DNA from: Rivularia sp. PCC 7116
GTDB taxonomy: Bacteria > Cyanobacteriota > Cyanobacteriia > Cyanobacteriales > Nostocaceae
Assembly (NCBI RefSeq): GCF_000316665.1
Contig: NC_019678.1
Coordinates: forward strand, 7,535,001 to 7,599,000
Length of the DNA: 64,000 bases
Direction: 5' to 3'
Shown one piece after another: positions 8,401 through 17,432 of the stretch (the first letter of the stretch is position 1; every line of letters starts with the position of its first letter). Below the pieces are notes generated by a model that was given only the letters and a program-made list of their open reading frames with translations, ran no database searches and was not told the origin of the DNA. The position numbers and the translations under genes were made by a program.

Positions 8401-10848
8401 TCAAGCAAACACAACGCTCTCACCAACATCCAAACCAGTAACACCGTTAAGCATTGCTAAAGTATTTTCACCAAATGCAACTTTAGTACTACCATCCATT
8501 TCAGTTAATTCCAAAGTACTTGCATCAATTCCCAAACTTGCACTACCCAAAATACCAATTACATCGGTACCTGCTTCAAAATCAACAATGATATTTGCAG
8601 CTTCGGCAATTTCTCCGGTGACAATCCAGAATTGATCTGCACCTTCACCACCAGAGATGATATTACCACCACCGGTTGCAAAGAATTTATCGTCACCTCC
8701 ACCACCAAGTACGCGGTTTTGGCTGCTCAAATAAATTACATCATTGCCGCTTCCAGCATCAACGCGGTTTTTACCTTCACCACTGAATGCTAAATCAATT
8801 TCATCATCTCCAGCACCAGCAAAAACAGTATCACCAGTTCCTTTGAAGTCAATACCTGCAATTAAAGTGTCGCCTTCTACTGTTCCGGAGACTAAAGTAG
8901 GTGCATTATTACCCGAACCAGAGCTAGGTGTATCAGGTGTATTTTTGTTTTCAAAAGCAGCAAATTGAGCTTGTGCTATATGAACTTGATCGATTAAACC
9001 CTCAACTCCTGGTACGTCAAAGCCATATTGCTCGAAACCTTTACCTACAGAATCATCTAGAAATTCACTGCCCGCACCTTGATAGTAAACGGGAACTGGA
9101 ATTGTTGTGTGGTGCGACCAGCCTACCTTAACATCAGGATTGCTACCCCAATAATGTCCGGATGCGTCTGGATCGAGGTTATCAACTTTTCGCGGTTCTT
9201 CTAGAGCTACACCAGCTTGGTCAACTTCGGTAGCTAAAACGTTACCGTTGTCATCAACAGCAGTGGTAAGAGCTTCTGCACCAAACTCGCGCAATAGTTC
9301 GGGGAAGTCTTCGTTAAGAGTCAAATAGTGGTCGTGGTCGGCAGTAACAATCAGCAAGTTTTCTTCATAACCGCCATTTTCTTCAATCCAATCCTGAACA
9401 ACTTCTACCGAATCGGCAAAATCCAAAGTTGCACCAATCATATTGTCTAGGTTGTTGTCGTGAGCAGCCCAGTCAATATCACCACCTTCGATGGAAACCC
9501 AAAAACCATCTTCGTCATCTCCGAGTACATCTAAAGCGGCAGTTGTCAACTGAGCTAAAGTTGGATTTGCATCTTGCTCGGAAGCAATAAACTGTTCGTC
9601 AGTTTCTCCCTCTTCTAAAGGACGTACCGCATCCAAACGACTGCTTAAACCAGTGTTGCTATAGTCGCCATTTGCAGTACTCCAAGGTAAGTTACCACCT
9701 TGTCCCCTTGCTCCATACAGACCAAATAATTTTTCCCCTTGTTCAACGTCTATTTCTGAAGCAACTTCTGCTAAAGTCTGTGCAGCATTTTCACCACGCT
9801 CGGTAAAAGTGTAAACAGTTTCACCGTTACGAAGTTTTTCTAAAGTCTCCAAATCCATGTAGCGTTCGTCACCGCGACCATCTGGATGTCCTCCAGCCAG
9901 AATTAATTCAGGTTGAGATTCATTAAGTATTTGGAAAAGAATATTATCGTCTTCAATGGGGATTTTATTGCCATTTTCATCTAATTCAAATACGGGTTCG
10001 CCTTCATGACTACCGTCACCATGTTCTTCGTGGAGGGGTACGCCGTTTTCATCCAAAGCGACTTTATTATTTGTAACTCTGGAAGTTTCAGTTAGCTTAT
10101 TACGCTGACTGACATGACCCAGAGCAGAACCGGGAGTAGCGTGATTGAAAGGAACCGAACTGACAACACCAAAAGATTTACCTAATTCCCTAGCTTTTTC
10201 ACCAATGGTTTGAATATCATCTTCATAGATATCAACACCAATCGCACCGGAGTAGCTTTTAACTCCCGAATATAAAGTAGTTGCGGTATTTGCTGAATCG
10301 GGGAAAAGGTTTTTGGGGTAGTCGGGGTCTTCATCCTTCAACCAAGGTAAATCGCGACCTTTGGTAGTGTCGTAAGCGTTGAGGAATCCACCGACTTGTA
10401 CTAGTTCACCATCTTCGTTTTCTGCAAATATTGGTCTTTCATCAAAGTTGGGGTCAAACTCGCCTAAAATTGGGGCAATACTGCCTTCACGCAGTTCTGG
10501 AAAGAAACCGATTACTTGGGCTGGCTCAAACTCCCCGTCAGCATTTTCACCGGGCAAACTTTCTTGTTCAAACCCTTCACGAACAACTGCAACACCAGTT
10601 TCACGCTCAAGAGTATCGCCTTTTAATGCAGAATTGCTTTTGTCTCCATCGATATAGGTTCCGCTAGTGGTTGCGATCGCATACTTATCTAATTCCTGGA
10701 AGCTTAAGCCTGTACCCTTACCTTCAGTATAAAAATCGGTGAGAGTTGCACCAGTTTTACCTTGAGTAATTTGTTTTTGAATCGCCGCAGCACGAGCCAT
10801 CTCCCAGCCCATACCATCACCAATCATAAGAATGACGTTCTTGGCCAT
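8401..10848 (-). CDS. Alkaline phosphatase, PhoA family, RTX-like C-terminus
   Basis: An 815-residue phosphomonoesterase of the PhoA family with intact catalytic motifs. Asp11 is in MIGDGMG, the nucleophile Ser in PDSANTATT, and HATPGS follows. The zinc/magnesium ligands are in EGGDIDWAAHDNN, the TADHDH motif and a final SHHTT histidine. The catalytic part covers about residues 1-650; a Ser/Gly-rich linker then joins the same RTX-like cassette as in the neighbouring genes (about 665-815). It has no signal peptide: the protein begins directly at the first catalytic strand, which fits type I secretion using the C-terminus. It would release phosphate from organic monoesters outside the cell. A three-unit Pho-box-like array upstream supports induction by phosphate starvation. 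No exporter gene is in the window. Confidence 0.93.
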   Translation of the reverse strand: MAKNVILMIGDGMGWEMARAAAIQKQITQGKTGATLTDFYTEGKGTGLSFQELDKYAIATTSGTYIDGDKSNSALKGDTLERETGVAVVREGFEQESLPGENADGEFEPAQVIGFFPELREGSIAPILGEFDPNFDERPIFAENEDGELVQVGGFLNAYDTTKGRDLPWLKDEDPDYPKNLFPDSANTATTLYSGVKSYSGAIGVDIYEDDIQTIGEKARELGKSFGVVSSVPFNHATPGSALGHVSQRNKLTETSRVTNNKVALDENGVPLHEEHGDGSHEGEPVFELDENGNKIPIEDDNILFQILNESQPELILAGGHPDGRGDERYMDLETLEKLRNGETVYTFTERGENAAQTLAEVASEIDVEQGEKLFGLYGARGQGGNLPWSTANGDYSNTGLSSRLDAVRPLEEGETDEQFIASEQDANPTLAQLTTAALDVLGDDEDGFWVSIEGGDIDWAAHDNNLDNMIGATLDFADSVEVVQDWIEENGGYEENLLIVTADHDHYLTLNEDFPELLREFGAEALTTAVDDNGNVLATEVDQAGVALEEPRKVDNLDPDASGHYWGSNPDVKVGWSHHTTIPVPVYYQGAGSEFLDDSVGKGFEQYGFDVPGVEGLIDQVHIAQAQFAAFENKNTPDTPSSGSGNNAPTLVSGTVEGDTLIAGIDFKGTGDTVFAGAGDDEIDLAFSGEGKNRVDAGSGNDVIYLSSQNRVLGGGGDDKFFATGGGNIISGGEGADQFWIVTGEIAEAANIIVDFEAGTDVIGILGSASLGIDASTLELTEMDGSTKVAFGENTLAMLNGVTGLDVGESVVFA

Positions 10849-10924
10849 TTTAGTTAAATTCCTATGTATATTTTTTGTAGATTTTTAGGTAGGAATACAG
10901 TTAATTAGTATTGCTAATCTAAGA

Positions 10925-10954
10925 GTAAGAACCTAAGTTTAAGATTGTGTTAAT
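10925..10954 (-). promoter_or_regulatory. Candidate Pho box for PhoA gene, three units
   Basis: On the reverse strand three 8-bp units, ATTAACAC, CTTAAACT and GTTCTTAC, are each separated by exactly 3 bp. They end 77 bp upstream of the ATG. The architecture matches the known cyanobacterial PhoB (SphR) box. The remaining gap (10849-11337) contains only AT-rich DNA and the palindrome at 11279. Confidence 0.7.
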
Positions 10955-11278
10955 TGATTATAAATATTAGATTAATTTACAAAAATTAAGTTTGCATTTG
11001 ACTTTTTTTTAGGACTTTTAAATAAAATGACCTTTTTATGCTAATAGAACAATTTCTATATACTTGAGATACCCTTACAGCAAGGCTTTAAGGCAATATG
11101 TCTATTGACATTTAAATGTATTGTTGATATAAAGTAAGGTTGTAAAATTTAATAATCCTATTGATATCAGTCATATAAATTTAATTCTTAAAGTTAAGAG
11201 TTGTGGTTAAAATTAAAGTTAATAATAACTTTTGTAATCTGCATTTGATTTTTTTACTGTTAAATGATTGATGATGTA

Positions 11279-11301
11279 GAGACGTAGCAGTGCTACGTCT
11301 C
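11279..11301. repeat. GAGACGTAGCA palindrome, copy 3
   Basis: Same 23-bp palindrome with the central base changed (CAG instead of CAC in the loop reading). It lies 37 bp beyond the stop of the glycerophosphodiesterase gene. Confidence 0.85.
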
Positions 11302-11337
11302 CAGGATTTAAAATACAATGCAAATATCAATCAAATA

Positions 11338-14187
11338 TCAAGCAAATACAACGCTGGTATCAACATCTAAACCAGTTACACCGTTAAGCATTGCTAAAGT
11401 TTGACCGTTGAAGTTAATTTCAGTATTGCCATTGATTTCATTCAGCATTAAAGTATTCGCATCGATACCGAGGCTCGAACTACCCAAAATACCAATTACA
11501 TCAGTACCAATTTCAAAATCAACGATGGTATTTTTAGATTCGGCAATTTCTCCAGTGACAATCCAGAATTGGTCGGCACCCTCGCCACCAGATATGATAT
11601 TATCGCCACCGGATGCAAAGAATTTATCGTTGCCTTTACCACCAAGTACGCGATTTTGATTGCCAAGGTAAACTGTATCTTCTCCGCTACCAGCATCAAC
11701 TCGGTTGTTGCTGCCGCCAAAAGCTAAATCAATCTCATCGTCACCAGAACCAGCAAATAGGATGTTCTTATCACCCTCGAAGTTGCTTTTAGAAACAAAT
11801 AAATCTTTATCGCTACTACCCGCGACTAGTTTAGATTCTTCGCTCTCCATCCCGGATTGACCTAAACGGGAATCTAAATCTAAGGATTTATCTAATTCTA
11901 GAAGAATGACTTCATTATTATCGATACCCTCACTTCGTCCGGTGGAGAAGGGATAATTATTATCGTTAGCAACTAAGATTGTGTTTTCGTCAATAACTAA
12001 AACATCTTCGATGGTAACGAAAGGGAACGAGAAAGTGGTTTCACCATCGTTATTCAAGTCGTTGGGGTCTTGAATATTCAATAGATCGACCGCTTCTTCT
12101 TTCTCAACGTAACCGTTTTCGTCTACCTGAGAGATATCAACTTTGAAAATTTTCTTGAACTCTGCCTCATCCCCTTGCTTTCCATCTCTTTCAATGACTA
12201 AAAATTCTGAATCGTTGATAGGAGCAAAATCACCAATTGCATGACCGGGAACTGAGGTTTGATAGAAACCAACTAAGCCCGTGTACTTGCTGGTTGTCGC
12301 ATCAAACTTGTAAATTCGTAAAGCATCATCAGGATCTCCTGCAACCGCTCCTTCTAATAAAGGATATAACGTTTTGCGGTCTGGACTAAAAGCCATTCCT
12401 TCAAAACCGCGAGATGAAGCAAGATTTGAGGGGACAATTTCTTGGTTAACCGCAATTCTGCCGGTTTCGGGAAAATCGGTGAAGAAACCATCCACACCTA
12501 ATTCGATAAACTGCTTGAATTCACCTTCAGGAGTTTGCACGGTACCGTCGGGGTTTAAAGTCAGGAAGCGCTCTTCATTTCGTAGAGTGTAGGGATGAAT
12601 TTGCATTCCTGCCTCATGCGCCCATTCGACATAAGGACGAATTTCTCCGGTGAGTTGGGTTGTGATTTCTGCATTTCCATCACCATTTGCATCAACAGGA
12701 TTATCTATAGATTCCCTTAACACAAAACTGTTTTTCCAAGGTCCCACACCTTCAGCGTAGGTTTCACCGATATAATCAAAAATTTCTTTGGTGGCTAAAT
12801 CTTGATAAGTCGTATCTGGAATACCATCACCAGTGACATCTTCACCAAAATCGGGAACTACACTCACAAAATCGCCGTAAACAGCTTTTGCATCAGCTTC
12901 GTCAAAATCGGGGTTGCTGAAATTCGCAACAATATCGTAAGGTACCGAGAAACCACCACCGTTTTCGTTGATAAACTCGTCTTCGACATCGCCGTAAAGT
13001 TGAACTAAGGGTATATCTGATAAACCAGCACCGGGAAGCAGATTATTTTGTAAATCGAGAAGATTGGCAACTTCAAAAGACTGAATAAAAATTCTGCTAG
13101 AGTCGGTAAAACCAGTCTCTTGCAAAGTTTGAATTAAAGGCTCTTCCAAAGACAACCCTTGCTCGTCAAAGAAAGTCGGGTGTTTCGTTTCGGGATATAT
13201 TCCAACTTTTTCCCCGGTTTCCGCTTCTACTTGCTGTACAAGTTCGATAACTTCTTTAAAAGTAGGAATTTCAAACTCACCGTTAAAAGATTGATCGCGG
13301 AAATCGCGAGACTGTACCGCTCGCAACTGTTTGATTTCAGCTAAAGTAAAATCTTCAGCAAAATAAGCCGTAACTTCCTCTCCATCAAGATTTTTAGTAG
13401 ATTTACGCTCCTCTCCAAACACTTCACCAACATTGGTGGTGTCATCTAAAATTGGTTCGTGACGTGCAATTAGCACCCCATCTTTAGTAATTACTAAATC
13501 TGGTTCGATAAAATCGGCACCTTGAACAATAGCACGACGATAAGCTTCCAAAGTATGTTCTGGTAATTCCCCGCTGGCACCACGGTGGGCTATAACCAGG
13601 GGTGGTTCGCCATCGAGGGTATTGAAAAGAACGTCGGGATTTTGGGGAGAACGAACTACAGGTTCATCGCTACTTGCTAAATTCGGAGTGGCAATCGGTG
13701 CTTCAATCAACTTTCCCGTCGAATCGAAGTGAAGCAAAAATGGCCCAAACTCATCCCCTACCCAAATCGAGCCGTCGTTAGCAATTACAAAAGATTCAAT
13801 ATCAAAATCCGCACCAGTCAAAAACCGCTGCGGAGAATCCTCGTTAACTATATCAAAAGGAATCAAATTATCGGGATCGGAAAGTTGAATAAACTGTTCA
13901 ACCTCAATAGTTCCATTCCCTTCGTTGGCTTTCTTAAAATCGGGATTTACCTGATAAATCCGCAATAGATAGTCGGAACTATTATTTTTATTTCCAAAAC
14001 CGTTATCTGACAAAAACCAGTAAGAATCATTATTACCAGGAGCAAACTGAACGCCACTAAAGCCTTGAACTGGCTGTCCTTCAAAAGGTCCAGTACGTCC
14101 GTTAGCAGAAATATCAGCACCTGCTGGGGAACCTTCCGCGAAAGTATCGGCAGGTAACGATGCGAATCCTGTTAATTTGACCGCCAT
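11338..14187 (-). CDS. Glycerophosphodiesterase nested in phytase-like esterase, RTX-like C-terminus
   Basis: A 949-residue protein of four parts. Residues about 1-190 resemble the N-terminal half of the esterase-like-of-phytase family (GFSGVQF, DNGFGNKNNSSDYLLR). Residues about 195-590 are a complete glycerophosphodiester phosphodiesterase with His201-Arg, Glu228, Asp230 and His243 as expected active-site positions. Residues about 595-785 continue the phytase-like domain (GFEGMAFSPDRKTLYPLLEG). The end is the RTX-like cassette. It would hydrolyse glycerophosphodiesters, and possibly other esters, outside the cell and feed the phosphomonoesterases next door. It has no signal peptide. An AAGGAA ribosome site precedes the ATG and a Pho-box-like array lies about 170 bp upstream. 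Confidence 0.88.
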   Translation of the reverse strand: MAVKLTGFASLPADTFAEGSPAGADISANGRTGPFEGQPVQGFSGVQFAPGNNDSYWFLSDNGFGNKNNSSDYLLRIYQVNPDFKKANEGNGTIEVEQFIQLSDPDNLIPFDIVNEDSPQRFLTGADFDIESFVIANDGSIWVGDEFGPFLLHFDSTGKLIEAPIATPNLASSDEPVVRSPQNPDVLFNTLDGEPPLVIAHRGASGELPEHTLEAYRRAIVQGADFIEPDLVITKDGVLIARHEPILDDTTNVGEVFGEERKSTKNLDGEEVTAYFAEDFTLAEIKQLRAVQSRDFRDQSFNGEFEIPTFKEVIELVQQVEAETGEKVGIYPETKHPTFFDEQGLSLEEPLIQTLQETGFTDSSRIFIQSFEVANLLDLQNNLLPGAGLSDIPLVQLYGDVEDEFINENGGGFSVPYDIVANFSNPDFDEADAKAVYGDFVSVVPDFGEDVTGDGIPDTTYQDLATKEIFDYIGETYAEGVGPWKNSFVLRESIDNPVDANGDGNAEITTQLTGEIRPYVEWAHEAGMQIHPYTLRNEERFLTLNPDGTVQTPEGEFKQFIELGVDGFFTDFPETGRIAVNQEIVPSNLASSRGFEGMAFSPDRKTLYPLLEGAVAGDPDDALRIYKFDATTSKYTGLVGFYQTSVPGHAIGDFAPINDSEFLVIERDGKQGDEAEFKKIFKVDISQVDENGYVEKEEAVDLLNIQDPNDLNNDGETTFSFPFVTIEDVLVIDENTILVANDNNYPFSTGRSEGIDNNEVILLELDKSLDLDSRLGQSGMESEESKLVAGSSDKDLFVSKSNFEGDKNILFAGSGDDEIDLAFGGSNNRVDAGSGEDTVYLGNQNRVLGGKGNDKFFASGGDNIISGGEGADQFWIVTGEIAESKNTIVDFEIGTDVIGILGSSSLGIDANTLMLNEINGNTEINFNGQTLAMLNGVTGLDVDTSVVFA

Positions 14188-14356
14188 TTATATGTTCCTT
14201 TTGATGTATTTAAGGTAGCGAATAAATTTTAAACATACTTTTTCGCCTCCTTGACTTTTTCAAAAAAGGAGGTAAAAGGATATGTTCAGATTTTGCTTTT
14301 AATAACGCTAGGAAATTACTAGACTATTAAGGTGAATAATTATCGCTGCTACTAGA

Positions 14357-14386
14357 TTAAGAATATAGAATTAAAACCGTGTTAAT
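14357..14386 (-). promoter_or_regulatory. Candidate Pho box for glycerophosphodiesterase gene, three units
   Basis: On the reverse strand ATTAACAC, TTTAATTC and ATTCTTAA are each separated by 3 bp. The first unit is identical to the first unit upstream of the PhoA gene. A separate hairpin (CCTCCTT/AAGGAGG, about 14246-14273) lies between it and the start codon. Confidence 0.65.
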
Positions 14387-14462
14387 TTGTGATAAAGATT
14401 ACATTAACAAAGTTCTTTTAAAATGTTGGAGTTACTTAATTCTGTAGAGAAGCAATTATATA

Positions 14463-14494
14463 AAAAGCCCTTACAGTATAAGTTTAGGGCTTTG
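14463..14494 (-). terminator. Terminator after the orphan cassette gene
   Basis: On the reverse strand, AAAGCCCT and AGGGCTTT form a stem followed by TTTAT. It lies about 70 bp downstream of the stop codon at 14565 and is oriented for that gene. Confidence 0.65.
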
Positions 14495-14564
14495 TTAATA
14501 TAGCTACATGCTGGAATGATGTTGCGGCAATCTAATTAATAATGCCAAATTTATCAAATTACGA

Positions 14565-15911
14565 CTAAATAAACACGATGCTGCTGTGAATGTCGGAAGC
14601 AGTAACATTGTTAAAAACAGCCAGCGTCTGATTTTTTATCAGAACTTCTGTATTGCCATCGACTTCCTGCAAATCTAAAGTCGAAGCGTCGATACCCAAA
14701 CTCGAACTACCAACAATACCAATTACATCGTTACCAACCTCAAAGTCGGCTATGATATTTGCCGATTCGGGGATTTCTCCGTTAAAAATCCAGAATTCAT
14801 CTGAACCTTTACCACCAAATAGAATATTATCACCACCAGATTGAACGAAGAATTTATCGTCACCTATACCACCTTCGAGGATGCTATTACTTCCCAGGTA
14901 GAAGATATCATCACCATCAGTAGCGTTAAATTCATCATCACTAGTACCATCAATAACTGTTACTCTATTGCTTACATGAATAACATCATCTCCACTATCA
15001 GCATCAATAGAGTATTGATTTTGATCTGAATCATCAGGAATATCATCAACAGCATTATCTAAATCAGCTTTTACGATTGATTCGCGATCGCTCGAAGTTT
15101 TAGAATCAGGTAAATTGTTAGCAGTTTCTACCAAAGGACTATTTTTGCTAACATCAAATTCAGAAAACTGGGTATCGGTTAATTTTAGCTCTGCAAGATT
15201 CTGACTACTGTCTGTATATGCTGCTTCCTTTTGATTTGTCGAATCCACCTCTACTGTATTAACTTCAGCTTTAACACCGGATGAAAATTCTGAACTAGCA
15301 ATATTTTCACTATTATCCACAGATGTTGAATAGTCTTTATTTGACAGGCTATTACGTTTGTTTCCAAATACAGAATTAACTGCTAATTTCTTTTGGGGAG
15401 TAGCTTCCGGGATTTCTTCTGTTTCTATTTGAGCAGCTTGTCTTGTTTTGAGAATGATTTTTGGTTTGCTGTGAAACTCAATAATTGGCAAATCTATATG
15501 TGTAATATCAAGGCTATTATCTTCAGCTTCGACATTTAAACTTTCAGTCTTAGTAATTCTAGGTTCCGATCTTCCTTGATTGCCGTACTTATTGAAAGTT
15601 GGAGATTTTACTATTCGTACACTTGCAGATGCTGCTGCCATACTAATAGATCCATATTTTCTATTAGTTGCTGGCTGTAGAGCAGTCAAGTTTTTAGTCG
15701 CATCTCTATCTATTGACAAATCTGTCTCGGAAGATAGTGCAGTTTTGGGTTTAGCTGCATAGTCAATTGATAAATCTTTTACAGGCAATGGTTGCTTTAG
15801 CTCCATTGCAGTAATTTTAGAAGTTTGCTTGGAGTTAGGAATATCTAGAGATATACCTGTAATTGCAAATGCTGTCACATCATTTGTTTCCATGCTTATT
15901 TTATGAGTCAT
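14565..15911 (-). CDS. RTX-like cassette protein without catalytic domain
   Basis: A 448-residue protein. The first 300 residues are low-complexity, rich in Ser, Thr, Lys, Asp and Asn, probably disordered, with no recognised fold. The C-terminal 150 residues are a diverged copy of the cassette ending the three preceding proteins: GDD repeats, a DKFF-GGDNI-GG-G-D-FWI core and a D-VIGI-GSSSLGID segment. It probably uses the same secretion route and may be a matrix, adaptor or decoy protein; that is inference. Only one isolated ATTAACAC octamer (16093-16100) lies upstream, so Pho control is not supported. A terminator at 14463 separates it from the gene at 11338, so it is its own unit. Confidence 0.75.
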   Translation of the reverse strand: MTHKISMETNDVTAFAITGISLDIPNSKQTSKITAMELKQPLPVKDLSIDYAAKPKTALSSETDLSIDRDATKNLTALQPATNRKYGSISMAAASASVRIVKSPTFNKYGNQGRSEPRITKTESLNVEAEDNSLDITHIDLPIIEFHSKPKIILKTRQAAQIETEEIPEATPQKKLAVNSVFGNKRNSLSNKDYSTSVDNSENIASSEFSSGVKAEVNTVEVDSTNQKEAAYTDSSQNLAELKLTDTQFSEFDVSKNSPLVETANNLPDSKTSSDRESIVKADLDNAVDDIPDDSDQNQYSIDADSGDDVIHVSNRVTVIDGTSDDEFNATDGDDIFYLGSNSILEGGIGDDKFFVQSGGDNILFGGKGSDEFWIFNGEIPESANIIADFEVGNDVIGIVGSSSLGIDASTLDLQEVDGNTEVLIKNQTLAVFNNVTASDIHSSIVFI

Positions 15912-16658
15912 TTACAACAAATTTCGATAATAGGGCATGAATAGATGCCTCAATAGCTTTTGCAAAGGCAAATATTTTTTACCAATGCAAATACTATTAA
16001 GAAAGTACGAATTATACAAACTTAACTAATATTTTTCGATTACAAAATAATTTATACAACTATATAATCAGAAAAGTCAAGTAAAATCATTTGTGTTAAT
16101 TGTAGCTATCATTTTTAGCTTTATAACTATATTATTTGATAATAATATTGATTTTAAGAAGCTGTAAGTCATATAAGTCAAGCATTTTAAAGAAGAAATA
16201 TATTATCAATAATGAATTATGTCTGAATTTATATATTAATAAAACATTCATATTACCTAGTTAACAAACGCCAAAAAGCTTGATATTAGTTACTTAAAAT
16301 TAATGTAAATTTTATGTGTATCTTGTATTTAGATATATCAAATAGCACAATATTGTGATTTATATGGATTTCAGAAACAAATACGCTTTTCACGAAGGAA
16401 GAAGAACTCACGTTTTAAAACGTGAGATGATCCACACGCTTGGCGTGAATGAAGTAAGGAGGTAAGATTTATCCTCCTGCGCGTCTTTTAATTTTATTTT
16501 TTATTTCTACTGAGCTTTAGACTCAGAACTAAAGTAAAAAAAATAACCACTCAAACCTTCTTCCTCCGAACTTCTTCCTTCGTTGGTAATATTGGTTTGG
16601 TTAATTATTACCAATTACCAACTACCAATTACCCATTATCGATTAATTACGAAAATTT
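15912..16658. other. Intergenic with three hairpins
   Basis: No gene seen. A cluster of three hairpins lies at 16407-16426 (a perfect 20-bp palindrome with arms CTCACGTTTT), 16435-16447 (CACGC/GCGTG) and 16457-16478 (AGGAGGTAA/TTATCCTCCT). Their succession resembles a dispersed palindromic repeat. The last 70 bp contain ACCAATT-type degenerate heptamers. Confidence 0.6.
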
Positions 16659-17432
16659 TTAGAATTCATATCGTTCCATCTGCCAAGAAGCGACGAATAG
16701 AAACATCAAGATGAATAAAAGAGTAATGAGTATCGCAATCAAAGCTTGTATTTGAAACTTGCCAGCAGCAGCTTCAACGGCATAACTTTGTAATGCGGCA
16801 AAACTGTAGGGTTCAATTTGCTTTAAGTATTCATTGGTACTTAAACTAGCTCCGCTAATATAAACTATAAAAGCTATGCCTGTAACCGAGCTAATCTTTT
16901 GAAAAAACGTTCCTAACATTAAAGTTAACGCCAGAATAAATAGTAATAGTAAATAAATTATGGCGATGCTGAAAAGATATCCTAAAAGAGAATTTAAACT
17001 GATTCCAAATATCACCGCCGTAATACCTATTGCGATTGCAGGAGCGCCTAAAATTATTACAGCAATAAAAATAGCATAAGCAGCAAATTTTCCTAAAATA
17101 AAAGCCGAAGCAGACAAAGGTTTAGAATAAATCCAGAGTAAGGTTTGGGTTAATTTTTCTTCAATTATCGTACCTTGACTAATTACAACAGTTCCAATAG
17201 ACATTGGAAAAGTACCCAGCCATAAAAATAGCGATAATAAGGCAATACCTTGATTTGCCGATAGTGATGAAGCACCTGCTGTAACTAAAGAAATTGTGGG
17301 AACTGCTGATATTGACATCCAAACCACTAATGGAGATACCCAGCATTTATTTCCAAACTTACGAACTAATTCTTTTCTAAAAATGGGATAAAAACCGCGC
17401 ATCCAAATATTTGAAGAGATTCTAACGAGCAT
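16659..17432 (-). CDS. ABC-2 type transporter permease
   Basis: A 257-residue membrane protein with about six hydrophobic helices, the pattern of ABC-2 permease subunits (long helix, IIEEKLTQTLLWIYSKP coupling segment near residue 100, then three or four helices). The ATG at 17432, with GGGAGA at 8 nt, is preferred over an upstream TTG at 17450. It overlaps the end of the ATPase gene by 11 bp, so the two are translationally coupled. The substrate cannot be told from sequence; lipid, polysaccharide or drug export are all possible. Confidence 0.85.
   Translation of the reverse strand: MLVRISSNIWMRGFYPIFRKELVRKFGNKCWVSPLVVWMSISAVPTISLVTAGASSLSANQGIALLSLFLWLGTFPMSIGTVVISQGTIIEEKLTQTLLWIYSKPLSASAFILGKFAAYAIFIAVIILGAPAIAIGITAVIFGISLNSLLGYLFSIAIIYLLLLFILALTLMLGTFFQKISSVTGIAFIVYISGASLSTNEYLKQIEPYSFAALQSYAVEAAAGKFQIQALIAILITLLFILMFLFVASWQMERYEF

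Noticed and set aside
4588-15911. Type I secretion genes for the RTX-like proteins
   Set aside because: No HlyB, HlyD or TolC homologue is found in the window; the ABC pair at 16659-18405 is of the ABC-2 type and unsuitable.
16082-16100. ATTAACAC before the orphan cassette gene, considered as a Pho box
   Set aside because: Only one unit matches; the neighbouring units at 3-bp spacing do not.
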